Shown here: piece by piece, positions 40,437 through 50,151 of the stretch
How the letters are laid out: every line of letters begins with the position of its first letter
Numbering within the stretch: position 1 is the first letter of the stretch
DNA from: Sergeia podlipaevii
Taxonomy: Eukaryota > Euglenozoa > Kinetoplastea > Trypanosomatida > Trypanosomatidae
DNA length: 64,000 nt
Direction: 5' to 3'
Assembly (NCBI GenBank): GCA_030849805.1
Contig: JASANZ010002228.1
Location: 17,305-81,304 of the forward strand
Program-made: the position numbers and the translations under genes
The notes under the pieces: model-generated
What the model was told of the DNA's origin: nothing
Seen by the model: the letters and a program-made list of their open reading frames with translations, nothing else
Database searches by the model: none

Positions 40437-41055
40437 GAAATGAAAGGGAAAAAAAGGAAGAAGAAAAGACAGCAACAAACAGAAAATCTAAAATATATAT
40501 ATATTTTCTTCCTCAATGCAACGTGGGTGAGTAATCCTGCTATGTAGAGAGATAGCAACAATCAAGAGAAAAAAAAAAGCTTGATGCCTCTAATCCTACG
40601 CTAAAGGAAAGAAAAATCAAAAAATATATATTAACAAAGAAGATAGGAAAGAGGGATCTAAGGCCAAAGTAAAGAGTAAGAGCTTCCTAAAACAAGAAAA
40701 AAAGAAGTACAGTAGTGCCTATGCCTTCACACTTGAGCACCTCCCCTTAGAGGCTGTATATGTGTATAGACTTTGGAAAGTAAGTGAAGAAAGCAAGCGA
40801 CGACGTAAAAGCCTTGTTTGCAAATGCTCCCTCCTTTTGTCTATTCTCCTTCGCCGTCTCCAGCGCACACAAAAAGAAATAAAACAACAACAATAAAAAA
40901 TAGAAACTAATTTTATTTTTTTTAAAAAAAATTATGCCATGGAAAAAAAAAGTAGATTAGAAATGAAAAAAAAAAGAGAAAAGTGATAATGAAATGTTAA
41001 AGCAGCACACTCATTACTCATCATTTAATACATAAAAGTGGCATAATACAACACT

Positions 41056-41105
<50 letters not shown>

Positions 41106-41353
41106 TGGCATAGGATATGTCATCCCTTCCTAGCCTGTCAAAAGGATGATAATAAAAACAGCAAGAATGGTTCTTCGCAGCAAAGCTACGCTATTATTAT
41201 TATTTTTTTTTCCTTTAGCAATGGCAAAACAAAAAGCAAGCGTCTCATGATCCTAGTTTCAAACATGGATAGAAGCTGCTTATATAATAAGGAAAAACGT
41301 ATGACAACGTATAGTCTATCTTACTCCCCATCACCATTTTCTTTTCTTTTTCT
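40437..41353. other. Intergenic spacer with CA and AT repeats
   Basis: Holds CA (41056-41073) followed directly by AT (41073-41099), and long A and T runs near 40911-40931. No gene recognised. Confidence 0.55.
41056..41099. repeat. Compound CA-AT microsatellite
   Basis: (CA)n passing into (AT)n without interruption. Confidence 0.95.
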
Positions 41354-42034
41354 TCATTTTCGGCTCTTCTCGTTGCGCTCTTCGGCATCAGCACAGCCGA
41401 TGTGGTACAGGCCGTCGATCAGCTGCTGTACGTTCACCACCTGCTTCACGAGACACGGCAAGGCGCAGAGAACAAAGGCGCACCACAGCGCCATGCCAAC
41501 GCCTTCGACCCCCTTGTACTTCTGGTAGGCATAGAGAAGGATGTAAGAGAACTCCTGGCCAATACAGAGCACGCCCATGAACTTCCTCTTTGAATAGTAA
41601 TGCTGCAGAAGCCAGAAGATGCTGTCAGACACGTCCTTGTGGCTATCTTTCCTCATGTAAACGGAGGCGTACATACGACAGAAGTGAGAGCCCACGTCCA
41701 GGAAGAGCAGCGTGGCGATAACCGAAGTGAAGAGGAACGGGGCTGGGTTCACAACCGCGTTAAGCACCACCAGCATACCAGCAGTGGACGCACGATCTGT
41801 GAGCATGTCGAGGACAGCGCCAAAGTGTGAGCACTGCCCAAGCGCGCGTGCAGCCATGCCATCTGCGGCATCCAGCACAAACGAAGAGGTATACAGAATC
41901 AGAAAGAGAGCGGGGTAGTCCTTGGCAATAAAGTACGATACAACTGAAAAGGCAATGCGAGTGTAGCCAATCACATTGGGCACAAACAGTGCGATAGTGC
42001 CGGGAGTGGCCTTGCCAGCAACAGGGGCGGGCAT
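41354..42034 (-). CDS. PIS1: Phosphatidylinositol synthase (CDP-diacylglycerol-inositol phosphatidyltransferase)
   Basis: The ATG at 42034 gives 226 residues, the normal size for this enzyme; the longer frame translates a T-rich leader. The CDP-alcohol phosphotransferase signature is complete: D58 G59, A62 R63, G72, D76, D80, the aspartates that hold the metal. Several membrane helices follow, and the tail is charged (NEKSRK at the end). The start VPNVIGYTRI and the C-terminal VKQVVNVQQLIDGL fit the PI-synthase branch rather than choline or ethanolamine phosphotransferases. It makes phosphatidylinositol from CDP-diacylglycerol and inositol, the precursor of GPI anchors and phosphoinositides, at the ER or Golgi. 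The gene is single here and intact. Confidence 0.92.
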   Translation of the reverse strand: MPAPVAGKATPGTIALFVPNVIGYTRIAFSVVSYFIAKDYPALFLILYTSSFVLDAADGMAARALGQCSHFGAVLDMLTDRASTAGMLVVLNAVVNPAPFLFTSVIATLLFLDVGSHFCRMYASVYMRKDSHKDVSDSIFWLLQHYYSKRKFMGVLCIGQEFSYILLYAYQKYKGVEGVGMALWCAFVLCALPCLVKQVVNVQQLIDGLYHIGCADAEERNEKSRK

Positions 42035-42500
42035 CACGGTGGTAGTAGTAATAATAATAAAGAAAAAGGGGAAAGGAAAGTTCCTCTTAATTCTCCTCCA
42101 ACAAAAGAAAATGTGTGACCAGTATTCCACTAAATGGGTTCTTACATAAATATGATATAGCAAGGCAATTCAAAAAAAAAAAAAGAGAAAACATTGTCAG
42201 AAAGAACAAATCATGGGATGTATTATATTGGTACCCTTCAGTAAGGGGGGGGGGTGAGGAAGGGGATCGTACGTTCCTCCGCTAGTGGCTGTTGCTTTTT
42301 TATTGTGTTGCGCGTAACATTACTATTCTCTGTAAATCACGAGCAGAAAAAAATGGCATGAAGAACATGGTGGCACTAACCACAGAAGATCAAGCAAACA
42401 CTCACGCTTTCCCTCTCTCTCTCCCTCTCTCTCTCTCATGCACATACCCAATCACAATCACATATTATGGCATGTACCCGCAGCGGCCACCCTCATCCCT
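42035..42500. other. Intergenic spacer
   Basis: Contains a G-run (about 42246-42254) and CT-rich stretches (42413-42436). No gene recognised. Confidence 0.5.
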
Positions 42501-42854
42501 TCACTTACCGCGCCTGCCATCACTCTCCTGGTGCAAACTGTCACGCATCTCGTCAGCGCTGTATGGGCACGCGCGATACTTCAGTGTGGGATACCTAAAG
42601 TAGACGTTCTCGCGAGCCACATGCTCCTTGGCAAGGCAGCGATTGCACATGTCTGAGCTGGCATCTGCAAAGCACTCTAAGCTCTGGCGCACACCGCATC
42701 CTACGCACATGCGCTTACACGCAGCACACACGAGGAGATGCTGGGGACCACTAATCTTTGGAAAGTGCTCGGACGGTAAGAGGCGAGAGCATTGGCTGCA
42801 TTTGAGTCTAAGATGCTTCTTGGATACCTGCGCTAGACGCGAAAGTCCGAACAT
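42501..42854 (-). CDS. Small Cys-rich zinc-binding protein, Stc1-like, 117 residues
   Basis: The longest frame begins at a GTG (42974); the only in-frame ATG is at 42854, giving MFGLSRLAQVSKKHLRLKC. Four CxxC pairs (CSQC, CAAC, CVGC, CNRC) at about residues 19-75 would bind two zinc ions. The spacing of the pairs, with F residues between them (EHF, ECF), resembles the Stc1-type zinc domain known from fission-yeast RNAi-chromatin linking, though other small zinc ribbons cannot be excluded. The C-terminus (ECFADASSDM onwards) is charged and ends SLHQESDGRRGK. The resemblance is by eye; function unknown. Confidence 0.65.
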   Translation of the reverse strand: MFGLSRLAQVSKKHLRLKCSQCSRLLPSEHFPKISGPQHLLVCAACKRMCVGCGVRQSLECFADASSDMCNRCLAKEHVARENVYFRYPTLKYRACPYSADEMRDSLHQESDGRRGK

Positions 42855-43400
42855 GGAAGCAGCACTGAGTGCCTCTTCTTTGTATGTATATGATACGATG
42901 TGCCCACAACTAGCTCCGCAATGGCTATGGAAGGAGACTACGTATCTCTCAGTCCTTCTCCCAGGTAGAAGCACAAACTACTTGAAAAAGACTTTGCGTA
43001 TTGTGACAAATACATCAGTAAACGTAACATTTAAAAAAAAAAAAAATGACGCAAACACCCAAGGGAGAGAGATAGAGAGAAAGAAGGAAAAGAATGACGG
43101 TCAAATAGAACATGTGCAGTATTGACAGTCAAGAAAAATATAAAAAGGCAGAAGGAGGCACAAGCGATAGTTCACAGATTATTCCATATATAGACAAGAA
43201 AAAAAAATAGTATGCGACCATGGTTTCATCCTAGTTCTTCGATATGCATTGATGGCAGCCAAAACATAGTTCAGTAAAGAGAGAAAATAATAATAATAAA
43301 ACGACATGCATTCTCCTCCGCAATATGCCCTACACCCCTCGCCCATACTCTCGCTCACACATGCAACACATCTGATATATATATATACTGGCGGCAAAGT
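42855..43400. other. Intergenic spacer
   Basis: A/G-rich on the given strand; includes the T13 tract above and an ATATAT run near 43374-43387. No gene recognised. Confidence 0.5.
42978..43045 (-). promoter_or_regulatory. Candidate spliced-leader acceptor of the zinc protein gene
   Basis: On the coding strand a T13 tract (complement of 43033-43045) is followed by CAAGTAG with AG at 42978-42979, about 120 bases before the chosen ATG. Confidence 0.35.
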
Positions 43401-44570
43401 TCAATACACACGCATGACGTGCTCGTACAGCAAGATCCCATCACCCATCCTGCGAGTAACTTCATGGAGCACTTCTTCTTCAAACTGCTTTACATCAGGC
43501 ACCACTTCTGACAAAGTGATGCCTTCGCCTGTGATCGAACCATTTTCTAGCATTTCATTGGCGTATACGCGGTGCACGCCCGGCGCATACTTGTCAAAGA
43601 TAAGCTGCTTATACCGCTCACACAGTAGTTCCCGCACGACGGTGTTCGTTGTCTGCTTATAGGCTAGCACGGGGCCTTGCTGATATCCATTGCGGATCCT
43701 CAGCGGTCGTACAGTGCTCAAGAAGAGAAGCTTATCCCGCTTTGGCTGTGTAGTACCCGCTGTGTTTGTGTGTAACGGTAAAGTGGATGCAGCAGCATCA
43801 TCAGCGTCAGGGAGAAGCTGATCTACCCTGCGCGCCGCTATGTTCACCCTACCGCCAGTTTCTGCCACCTTAATGAAGCGATGTGGGTGTAACACATCAT
43901 GGGTGTCAACGATGACAGAAACACGAGTCTTCTGCAGATAAAGCAGCACGCGGTCAATAAGATAATTGACGTGAAATGTTTGCTCAGCAATTGGCGTCGT
44001 CACAGCAAGCGCACCAGCCTCTTGTACCTCTGCGCCTGCAGTGCTAAGAGTCCCCTGGGCCTCCTCCTTGTCCTTCGCAGAGCTTGGATAGGAAACGGAA
44101 ACATCCACCACACGTCGAGATCTTGTCCCCTTGTTCTCGATAATCGCGTAGTCGCAGGGGAACTTTTGAAAAAGGGTGTTCTTATAAGGACTCCTATCAG
44201 TGGTAAGAGTGTATGTGCGCGTGGTGAAGTAATATAGCAAGTACGCTGCAGCTGCGCAGGCCAGAACGGCCCACGTGACGACGGAGAGGCGAACGCGGTT
44301 CAAAAAGAAACCTCCACCATCAGCAACGTCTCGCACAAAGTCATACCCAGCCTTGCTGTACTCACGCTGCGCGGGTCTGTGCTCTTTAGCGCTACGAAGG
44401 TCATGTTGCTGCGAGAGGGTGTCTATAATGGAGGGCTCTGGTAGTGGTACCTTGTACGAAAGAAGTTCATCCTCGCCTTGATCTGTGCTGCGGTCTTGAG
44501 AAGAAGGAAAAGTCTGACTATTCGTGCTCGCCTTTGTCGCAAGCAGCGCTAAAAGAGTACGTCGATGCAT
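43401..44570 (-). CDS. Single-pass membrane protein, 389 residues
   Basis: The first ATG (44570; the longest frame starts at a TTG) gives MHRRTLLALLATKAST, a short basic N-terminus with Ser/Thr that could be a mitochondrial presequence. Residues 30-95 are polar. One membrane helix lies at about 97-116 (SVVTWAVLACAAAAYLLYYF), followed by a Thr-rich, then mixed strand/helix soluble domain to the end, with patches such as VIVDTHDVLHPHRF and DGILLYEHVMRVY. There are few cysteines and no kinase, peptidase or transporter motif. A mitochondrial inner-membrane protein facing one side is plausible; unrecognised. Confidence 0.7.
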   Translation of the reverse strand: MHRRTLLALLATKASTNSQTFPSSQDRSTDQGEDELLSYKVPLPEPSIIDTLSQQHDLRSAKEHRPAQREYSKAGYDFVRDVADGGGFFLNRVRLSVVTWAVLACAAAAYLLYYFTTRTYTLTTDRSPYKNTLFQKFPCDYAIIENKGTRSRRVVDVSVSYPSSAKDKEEAQGTLSTAGAEVQEAGALAVTTPIAEQTFHVNYLIDRVLLYLQKTRVSVIVDTHDVLHPHRFIKVAETGGRVNIAARRVDQLLPDADDAAASTLPLHTNTAGTTQPKRDKLLFLSTVRPLRIRNGYQQGPVLAYKQTTNTVVRELLCERYKQLIFDKYAPGVHRVYANEMLENGSITGEGITLSEVVPDVKQFEEEVLHEVTRRMGDGILLYEHVMRVY

Positions 44571-45039
44571 TATTCCCAAAGAGAAGAGCTTCTATAACAT
44601 ATATATAGATAAATTGAATAACGATATACGTCTCAATGAATGGGACACAAATAGTACCTTCGAAGCGGTCACCTTAATGTGAATGAAGAATATATATATT
44701 TAGTCAATAACAATGATAATATGAGCGATTACTTGCGTATATACACACAGTAGATAGAGAAAGGGGTAGTCAATGGAGAGAAAGATAGATAGAAAAAAAA
44801 AAAGAGAGTAGTAGAAGTAGTAGAAGTAAATAGCAATCAGCAACTGTTGCCTTTTTAAGTGCTAACATAGAATCGCGGCATATTCATTGAATAGGTGTAC
44901 TCTTGATATCCACATATATATTCGCTTAAATAGTGAGTAATAAAAACCAAGCAGCAAGATTCAAGTAACTGTATACAAATCGCACCAACGCCAAAAGAGA
45001 GTCGCATTGCTCCTCCCCCCCCCCCCCAACCCCTCGCCT
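44571..45039. other. Intergenic spacer
   Basis: A/T-rich, with a C-run (about 45015-45027) just past the stop of the upstream gene. No gene recognised. Confidence 0.5.
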
Positions 45040-45630
45040 TTATACACCAACAGGAGCAGCGTTATCCTTTTCACATACGGAGTCGAGCAGCGCCTTCGAG
45101 GTGTGTAGCACCCTCTCCTTCTCCGCAAGATCCACCTTTGCCTTTGCCAGCGCATCCTCGGTGAGCACGCAGAGTGCCTTGAGCTGTCGATAGCACAGGT
45201 CTTGCATGCGCCTCTCTACGTCCTCCGTCTCTGTGAAAGCGCTATTGAGGCCTCCAAGAGCGGCCTGGATGGCATTTCGGCGCGCGGCACGCTCCTCCCG
45301 ACGCTTGAGTTTATCGTCCTCCGCCTCCGCCGCAGACTGGTTGGCGTCAATAGCAAGCTGTTGCTTCGCCGCCGCAGGTGGAGCTTCGTTGGCCTTCCAC
45401 ACCACTATTTTTCTAGTAAGATCTGTAAAGGCCATACCACTAAACGCTAGGGCGGTGCTTATGCTGTTGAGACTGTCGAATACCACCACCACACGCTCCT
45501 CCATCACGTCCCAAGCCTCGATCGCACCACAACGCTTCTGCATGAGCAAAAGAAGATCCTCCTGGGCGTCCTCTGGGCATTCTGAAATGTACACTGTGCG
45601 ATGCAGCTTACCTACAAGATCAAGCGGCAT
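45040..45630 (-). CDS. RRM-like small protein, 196 residues
   Basis: Start at 45630. Residues 8-80 have RRM-like order: VYISECPE (strand 1 with aromatic), a helix rich in L and E, GAIEAWDVMEERVVVVF (strands 2-3), a second helix (SISTALAFSG) and KIVVWKA (last strand). The RNP-1 consensus is weak: only VVVVF is hydrophobic where aromatic residues are expected, so RNA binding is uncertain. The rest (about 90-190) is an Ala/Glu/Lys/Arg helix that looks like a coiled coil, ending VCEKDNAAPVGV. A splicing-factor-like or mRNA-binding role is possible; the evidence is modest. Confidence 0.65.
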   Translation of the reverse strand: MPLDLVGKLHRTVYISECPEDAQEDLLLLMQKRCGAIEAWDVMEERVVVVFDSLNSISTALAFSGMAFTDLTRKIVVWKANEAPPAAAKQQLAIDANQSAAEAEDDKLKRREERAARRNAIQAALGGLNSAFTETEDVERRMQDLCYRQLKALCVLTEDALAKAKVDLAEKERVLHTSKALLDSVCEKDNAAPVGV

Positions 45631-46357
45631 TGTGTATTTACTTTCTTATTTGAGAAAAATTCACTATTATCTGTGTGCGTCTGCAACGTTCTAGTCCCTT
45701 CACTGGTAATGAAGAATCTATAATTCACAAAGCGCTCCATTAATTTTAGAAAAGAAAAAAAAAAAGAATTGTAAAGGGCATAAGCAAACAAAGAAAGAAG
45801 AAGAATGAGAAATAGAAATAGCGTAAGAGCGCGAGGACCAACACACACGCACACGCTGCATTTAAAAAAAAAAAAAATCAAAACAGACACGACACCTTTG
45901 CGTGACTTCAGCAAACGTCCCTTCCATTTTTGTGAAAAGAAGCACGAAAAGTGAGTATTAAATCACAAAAGAGAGTTATTGTGCAGTAAAAAAAGTAGCC
46001 ATCAAGCACGCAAAGCACTCCAAATATATATATATATATATATATATATGGCAACATCTACACGCCGGCGCCCTCTATTCCGCAATAAACAATGTTGTTC
46101 ATAAAACGTATAATAAAATGAAAGAGTAAACCCCCCTTAAAACAAAAAGAGAGAGAGACAACAGCGCAGTCAATTTCTATGAAAGTAGTGTGAGTTCTAT
46201 GATATGCAATACAAACATGTAGCGCATCTAATCTCCCAAAATGAAGAAGATAAAGAGCAAAATCAAGAAGAAAAAAAAAACAAAAAAAAAAAGAAAGGGC
46301 CTACCCCCCCCCCCTCGCTGTTTCCTGCTCTCCTGTGACTTCCCTCTTGTTAAGATA
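45631..46357. other. Intergenic spacer with an AT microsatellite
   Basis: A/T-rich with (AT)n at 46024-46049 and a long C-run (about 46303-46313). No gene recognised. Confidence 0.5.
46024..46049. repeat. AT dinucleotide microsatellite
   Basis: 26 bases of uninterrupted AT. Confidence 0.95.
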
Positions 46358-49300
46358 CTAGCGCTGCGCCCGCACAATGGGAGGTTCAACGATGGATGGA
46401 GAGTGACTTCCGCTACGCGCCGGTCGTACGCGGTCAGACGGAGTAGACGGAGAGTCAAAGATCAGCCGCTGCGCGCAACCATCAGAGCTCGAGAAAACAC
46501 TGCTGTTGCTCTCGTCGTTGTCATTGTCGCTGCCGCTACAAACACTGCGACCTCTACCTCCTCCACATTGCTGATAAGAGGAATACCCTTCAAAGACCTG
46601 ATCGTCTGCGTCGCGGTCGTGGCGCTTTTGGCCTCGCTGCTGCCGCCGCTGTTGATGGTGATGTATAAAATTCTCCCCAGAATACGCATCTACACTGTCA
46701 CACCGGTCCACCTCTGCATCACTGGAGGACGTTGCCGTGGGACGACTGCGACTGATGCCAGGAGTGTTGTGACTGAAATATGTGCGGGAGCGCGACTGAT
46801 ATGTTTTTGGCTCCGCCATGATGTGAGCGCCGCGCTCCCTACATGTGGCTCTGCGGCTGCTGTTGATGTCTGAGCTCTCAGAGGGCGTTCCGTTCGTTGC
46901 GGTGGTGGTCGCGTGAGAACTCTCTTGTCCCTTTAAGGCACCCTCAGTAGTGGGGAATGAGTATGAAATAGGCTGTGGATGCGGTGATGGGCTTGGCAGT
47001 GGTGACCGCGAAGTTGCTGAGGTCGCCGTGGAACCAGCTGAATAATACGAGGCGACACTCAGACTAGTCACGTTAGCAGTGCTGCTGCTCACGGTGGTGG
47101 GGGCTTGCAAGGGGCAACTATAATGTTCCTGGTGCTGCTGGGCTGTCGATTGGTCAAAGGCATTGGGACCGCTACTCGGGATGTATGTGAGAGACATAGA
47201 GCTGACAGACACCTCACTTACGCTTTGGCTTCGAAAACCACTTCGGTGCGTCGATGCGGACCCTGCCAGCTGCCGACTGCCACCATGGCACTGATGGCCA
47301 CTTGCACTTGAATGTGCATGAGGACTGCCGCCGTTCATTCCGAGCGGTTCGCACAGCGTCACGATTCCGCTGTGAGTCCCGCAATCAAGGCGGTGATCTG
47401 ACGCACCAACGCCACTAGCCACTAATGGGGCTGTGAAGAGGCTCATGTCGTGTGACGTGTAGTGTGAGTAAGAGGAGAGCGCAGAAACAGAAGGAGAGTG
47501 GTGTGAACCGTAGAGCTGATGCGCCAGAGGTTGATCCTCTTCGCCATGAGGCGGGCAGTAGTCGATTGTAGGCACCAACATGTTCGGTTCCAAGTTCATT
47601 GAGAGCGGGGATACATTGTGGCGCACGCCCGGCAAAATCCGCGCATGAAGAGAGGCAGCATCGCCCGCTGGCAAGGACGATGAGGCGGTTGGAGCAGGAG
47701 GGGGAGGAGTGGCTTTCTGAGCAAGAAAAGGGTGAGTCAGTATCTCATCAGCAGACGCACGCTCCGCCTCCTTCACGCGCAACAGCAATGCCAAAAAGTC
47801 TTTCGCGGACTGTGAAAGCCACTCTGGGTAGTACACCGCCCCGTTGGCAATCAGCTCACGTGTGACGGCTGGAGAAACGTGTTCGTACGGCAAGTACCCG
47901 CACAACGCCTCATAGCAAAGGACACCGAGTGCCCACATATCCACCTTGCACGCATTGCCGTCACCATTTCTGCCTGGCCCAGCAGTAGCAGCAGCTCCCT
48001 CTTCTACTCCTCCCGCGCCACCCACGTGCTGTATTTGCTCTGGTGCGCAGTAGTCGAGTGCGTCGGTTGCATCCACACTATAGTGCCTGCCTGTTGCGGG
48101 AGGGGGCACCAGCACAACTGGGTCAAACAGAGCAGAGACACTCGACGCGGAAGTGAGAGCCTGCTCAGTGAGGTGCACCGCAGCGGAAAAGTCTGCTAGT
48201 TTCACGACACCGTGCTTGAAGAGCACGTTGCTTGGCTTCACAGCGCGATGGACAATGCCGTGAGAATGGAGATGCGCAAGCGCGGTCGCCAGCTGCAGTG
48301 CTATGGGCCGTAACTCTTTCTCGCTCAAGGAATGGTCGGCACGGCTGTTCAGCATCTTGTCAAGGCTGCCGCCCTCCGCGTGTTCTAGCACCAGGTAGTA
48401 GCGCTCGCTGTCCGCGAAGTGGGTAAGCAGACGAAGAATATTGACGTGCCGAGCTCCGGCATGTTCGTACAAGCAAATATGACGCCGCAAGGAACGTGTG
48501 TGCCTCGCCTTACCACTGTTACCGAGTGCGCCTTTATCCAAACACTTGAGTACTAGAACCGTCCTCGTGGTACGTGCGCGCACAAGATATAACTTACCCA
48601 GGCGACCACGATGCAGCGTTCTGCCAATATCAAAGTCAGCGAGAGACCACGAAGACACATCAGACGCACTCAGCTCTGTACGTGAGAGCTGGGCACGAGT
48701 GGCAGCACCAGTCGCAGCAGAGTGCAAAGGCATTTTAAAAATGGGCGACACCACAGGGGATTCTCCCGTGGTAGTAGTATGAAGTGCCTCCTGGCAATCT
48801 ACATGGCTGCTGCTAGCATCCAAGGGAATGTGCTGCATCTCTTCCTCTTCGATATATGCGTATGCAATGTGCTGCTGCTGTTTTGGCCTTCTCATTTCAA
48901 ATGTCCTCTGACTCACACTCTCTCGCGGCGGCGTGTGCGCTCTCATGCTCGTGTTCGCCACGGTGATGGCCTCGCTGACACTCACCCCTCTGCTCTCTAC
49001 CCCTTCCGTCTGCTGTGCCTTGCTTACCTTCCCAAACACCTCGCCGGTTAACCTGCTAGTTGAGATGAAGGAGGTCGAGGTAACTGCTGTGCAAGTGGTG
49101 GCGTCTTCATCCATCATAGAAAGAGGTGTGTTAGACCGTCTCCCCTCCTGGTGCTGACGCTGCTGCTTCTGATGCTGATTCTGAACAGTGTGCTGTTGCG
49201 TGCATGGTTGAGAAACAAACTGGCTCGTAGCGCTGGGGCTCAAGAACGTTCTGTCTTGCATGAAATCCTCGCCTCTGCTATAGCTGCTCCAACCGCTCTC

Positions 49301-49579
49301 ACCGTTCATTGGGAGAGGAGGTAGAAACGGGGCAATAGAGAGCAGTGGCGCGGTGCCCCATGTGGTGGTGGTGTCCCATATAGCGTAGTTCTCAGCGAGA
49401 CCGCAACGCACAAACGCATCCTGCAGCCGTCTCACGTCCTCGTAGGTAAGAGTCTGATAGTCAATGTGTGCTAGATGAGCGACGTCAAGGTCAACATCTA
49501 CGTACAGTGCGGAGTCGTGCATGGACAACGAGGTGCCTGGTCGAAGATGCGACGCCGCTCCCAAGGATGGTGAGTGCAT
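46358..49579 (-). CDS. Aurora-like pseudokinase with long low-complexity arms
   Basis: The frame begins at a TTG; the first ATG (49579) gives 1073 residues. The kinase-like domain (about 313-621) starts WSLADFDIGRTLHRGRLGKL, which follows the Aurora pattern, and ends with Aurora-like features (DMWALGVLCYEALCGYLPYE, ILTHPFL). The ATP-site Lys is kept in VLVLKCLDK, but the first Gly of the loop is replaced (LHRGRLG), the catalytic Asp of HRD is Ala (HRAVKPSNV, about 444-452) and DFG is DFS (about 463-465). Without the HRD Asp it should not phosphorylate, so it is probably a scaffold or regulator. The activation segment carries an insertion rich in Ser and Pro. The N-terminus (1-310) and C-terminus (622-1073) are Ser/Gln/His-rich and likely disordered. 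The HRD change is a single base (GCT for GAT). Confidence 0.88.
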   Translation of the reverse strand: MHSPSLGAASHLRPGTSLSMHDSALYVDVDLDVAHLAHIDYQTLTYEDVRRLQDAFVRCGLAENYAIWDTTTTWGTAPLLSIAPFLPPLPMNGESGWSSYSRGEDFMQDRTFLSPSATSQFVSQPCTQQHTVQNQHQKQQRQHQEGRRSNTPLSMMDEDATTCTAVTSTSFISTSRLTGEVFGKVSKAQQTEGVESRGVSVSEAITVANTSMRAHTPPRESVSQRTFEMRRPKQQQHIAYAYIEEEEMQHIPLDASSSHVDCQEALHTTTTGESPVVSPIFKMPLHSAATGAATRAQLSRTELSASDVSSWSLADFDIGRTLHRGRLGKLYLVRARTTRTVLVLKCLDKGALGNSGKARHTRSLRRHICLYEHAGARHVNILRLLTHFADSERYYLVLEHAEGGSLDKMLNSRADHSLSEKELRPIALQLATALAHLHSHGIVHRAVKPSNVLFKHGVVKLADFSAAVHLTEQALTSASSVSALFDPVVLVPPPATGRHYSVDATDALDYCAPEQIQHVGGAGGVEEGAAATAGPGRNGDGNACKVDMWALGVLCYEALCGYLPYEHVSPAVTRELIANGAVYYPEWLSQSAKDFLALLLRVKEAERASADEILTHPFLAQKATPPPPAPTASSSLPAGDAASLHARILPGVRHNVSPLSMNLEPNMLVPTIDYCPPHGEEDQPLAHQLYGSHHSPSVSALSSYSHYTSHDMSLFTAPLVASGVGASDHRLDCGTHSGIVTLCEPLGMNGGSPHAHSSASGHQCHGGSRQLAGSASTHRSGFRSQSVSEVSVSSMSLTYIPSSGPNAFDQSTAQQHQEHYSCPLQAPTTVSSSTANVTSLSVASYYSAGSTATSATSRSPLPSPSPHPQPISYSFPTTEGALKGQESSHATTTATNGTPSESSDINSSRRATCRERGAHIMAEPKTYQSRSRTYFSHNTPGISRSRPTATSSSDAEVDRCDSVDAYSGENFIHHHQQRRQQRGQKRHDRDADDQVFEGYSSYQQCGGGRGRSVCSGSDNDNDESNSSVFSSSDGCAQRLIFDSPSTPSDRVRPARSGSHSPSIVEPPIVRAQR

Positions 49580-50151
49580 CAATGGGAAGGTACACTACTC
49601 TCTATGTATGCAGAAACCAATGTGATGATAAAAGTCACTGAACGCGGTTTATATAAATATATGAATATATATGTGTGTGTGTGTGTTCCACATGACAGTT
49701 GGGTGAATCCTAAGCACTTATTGTGTAAGTTTTAGAAAAGAAAAAAAAAATAGAAAGACATAATAAAGAAAAAATTCAATCAAAAAAACAGTCAAAATTA
49801 AAAAGATTACGTGCACAAACCTTCACGCGTGGCGTACGAGCAGATGCATTCAGCACCAAATGCTATTTATTTTTTTAGAGGTACGTTGTAAACGGGTATT
49901 ACCATCAACAACACAATAAAAGGAAAGGGGAATAAAATACAAAAAAAAAAAAAGCAACATCAGCAATCCAAAAAAAAAGCACCTCAGCAGCAATGTAGAT
50001 ACACAAAGAAACATATATATATAATGAGAAAGAGAAAAATACAGAAGAACCTCAATAAAGCGACTGATAGAGCGCACGCGTAACACGACAGCTCTAGCCT
50101 TGTTCATCATGTATGCCATCACACACTCTCTCTTTCCTTTTCTACAATACA
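49580..50151. other. Intergenic spacer
   Basis: A/T-rich with TG and AT runs near 49670-49686 and several A-runs. No gene recognised. Confidence 0.5.

Noticed and set aside
42855..42974. N-terminal extension of the four-CxxC protein with additional Cys (HSHCGASCG)
   Set aside because: The extended frame has no ATG and would start at a GTG, and the candidate splice site fits the shorter start better.
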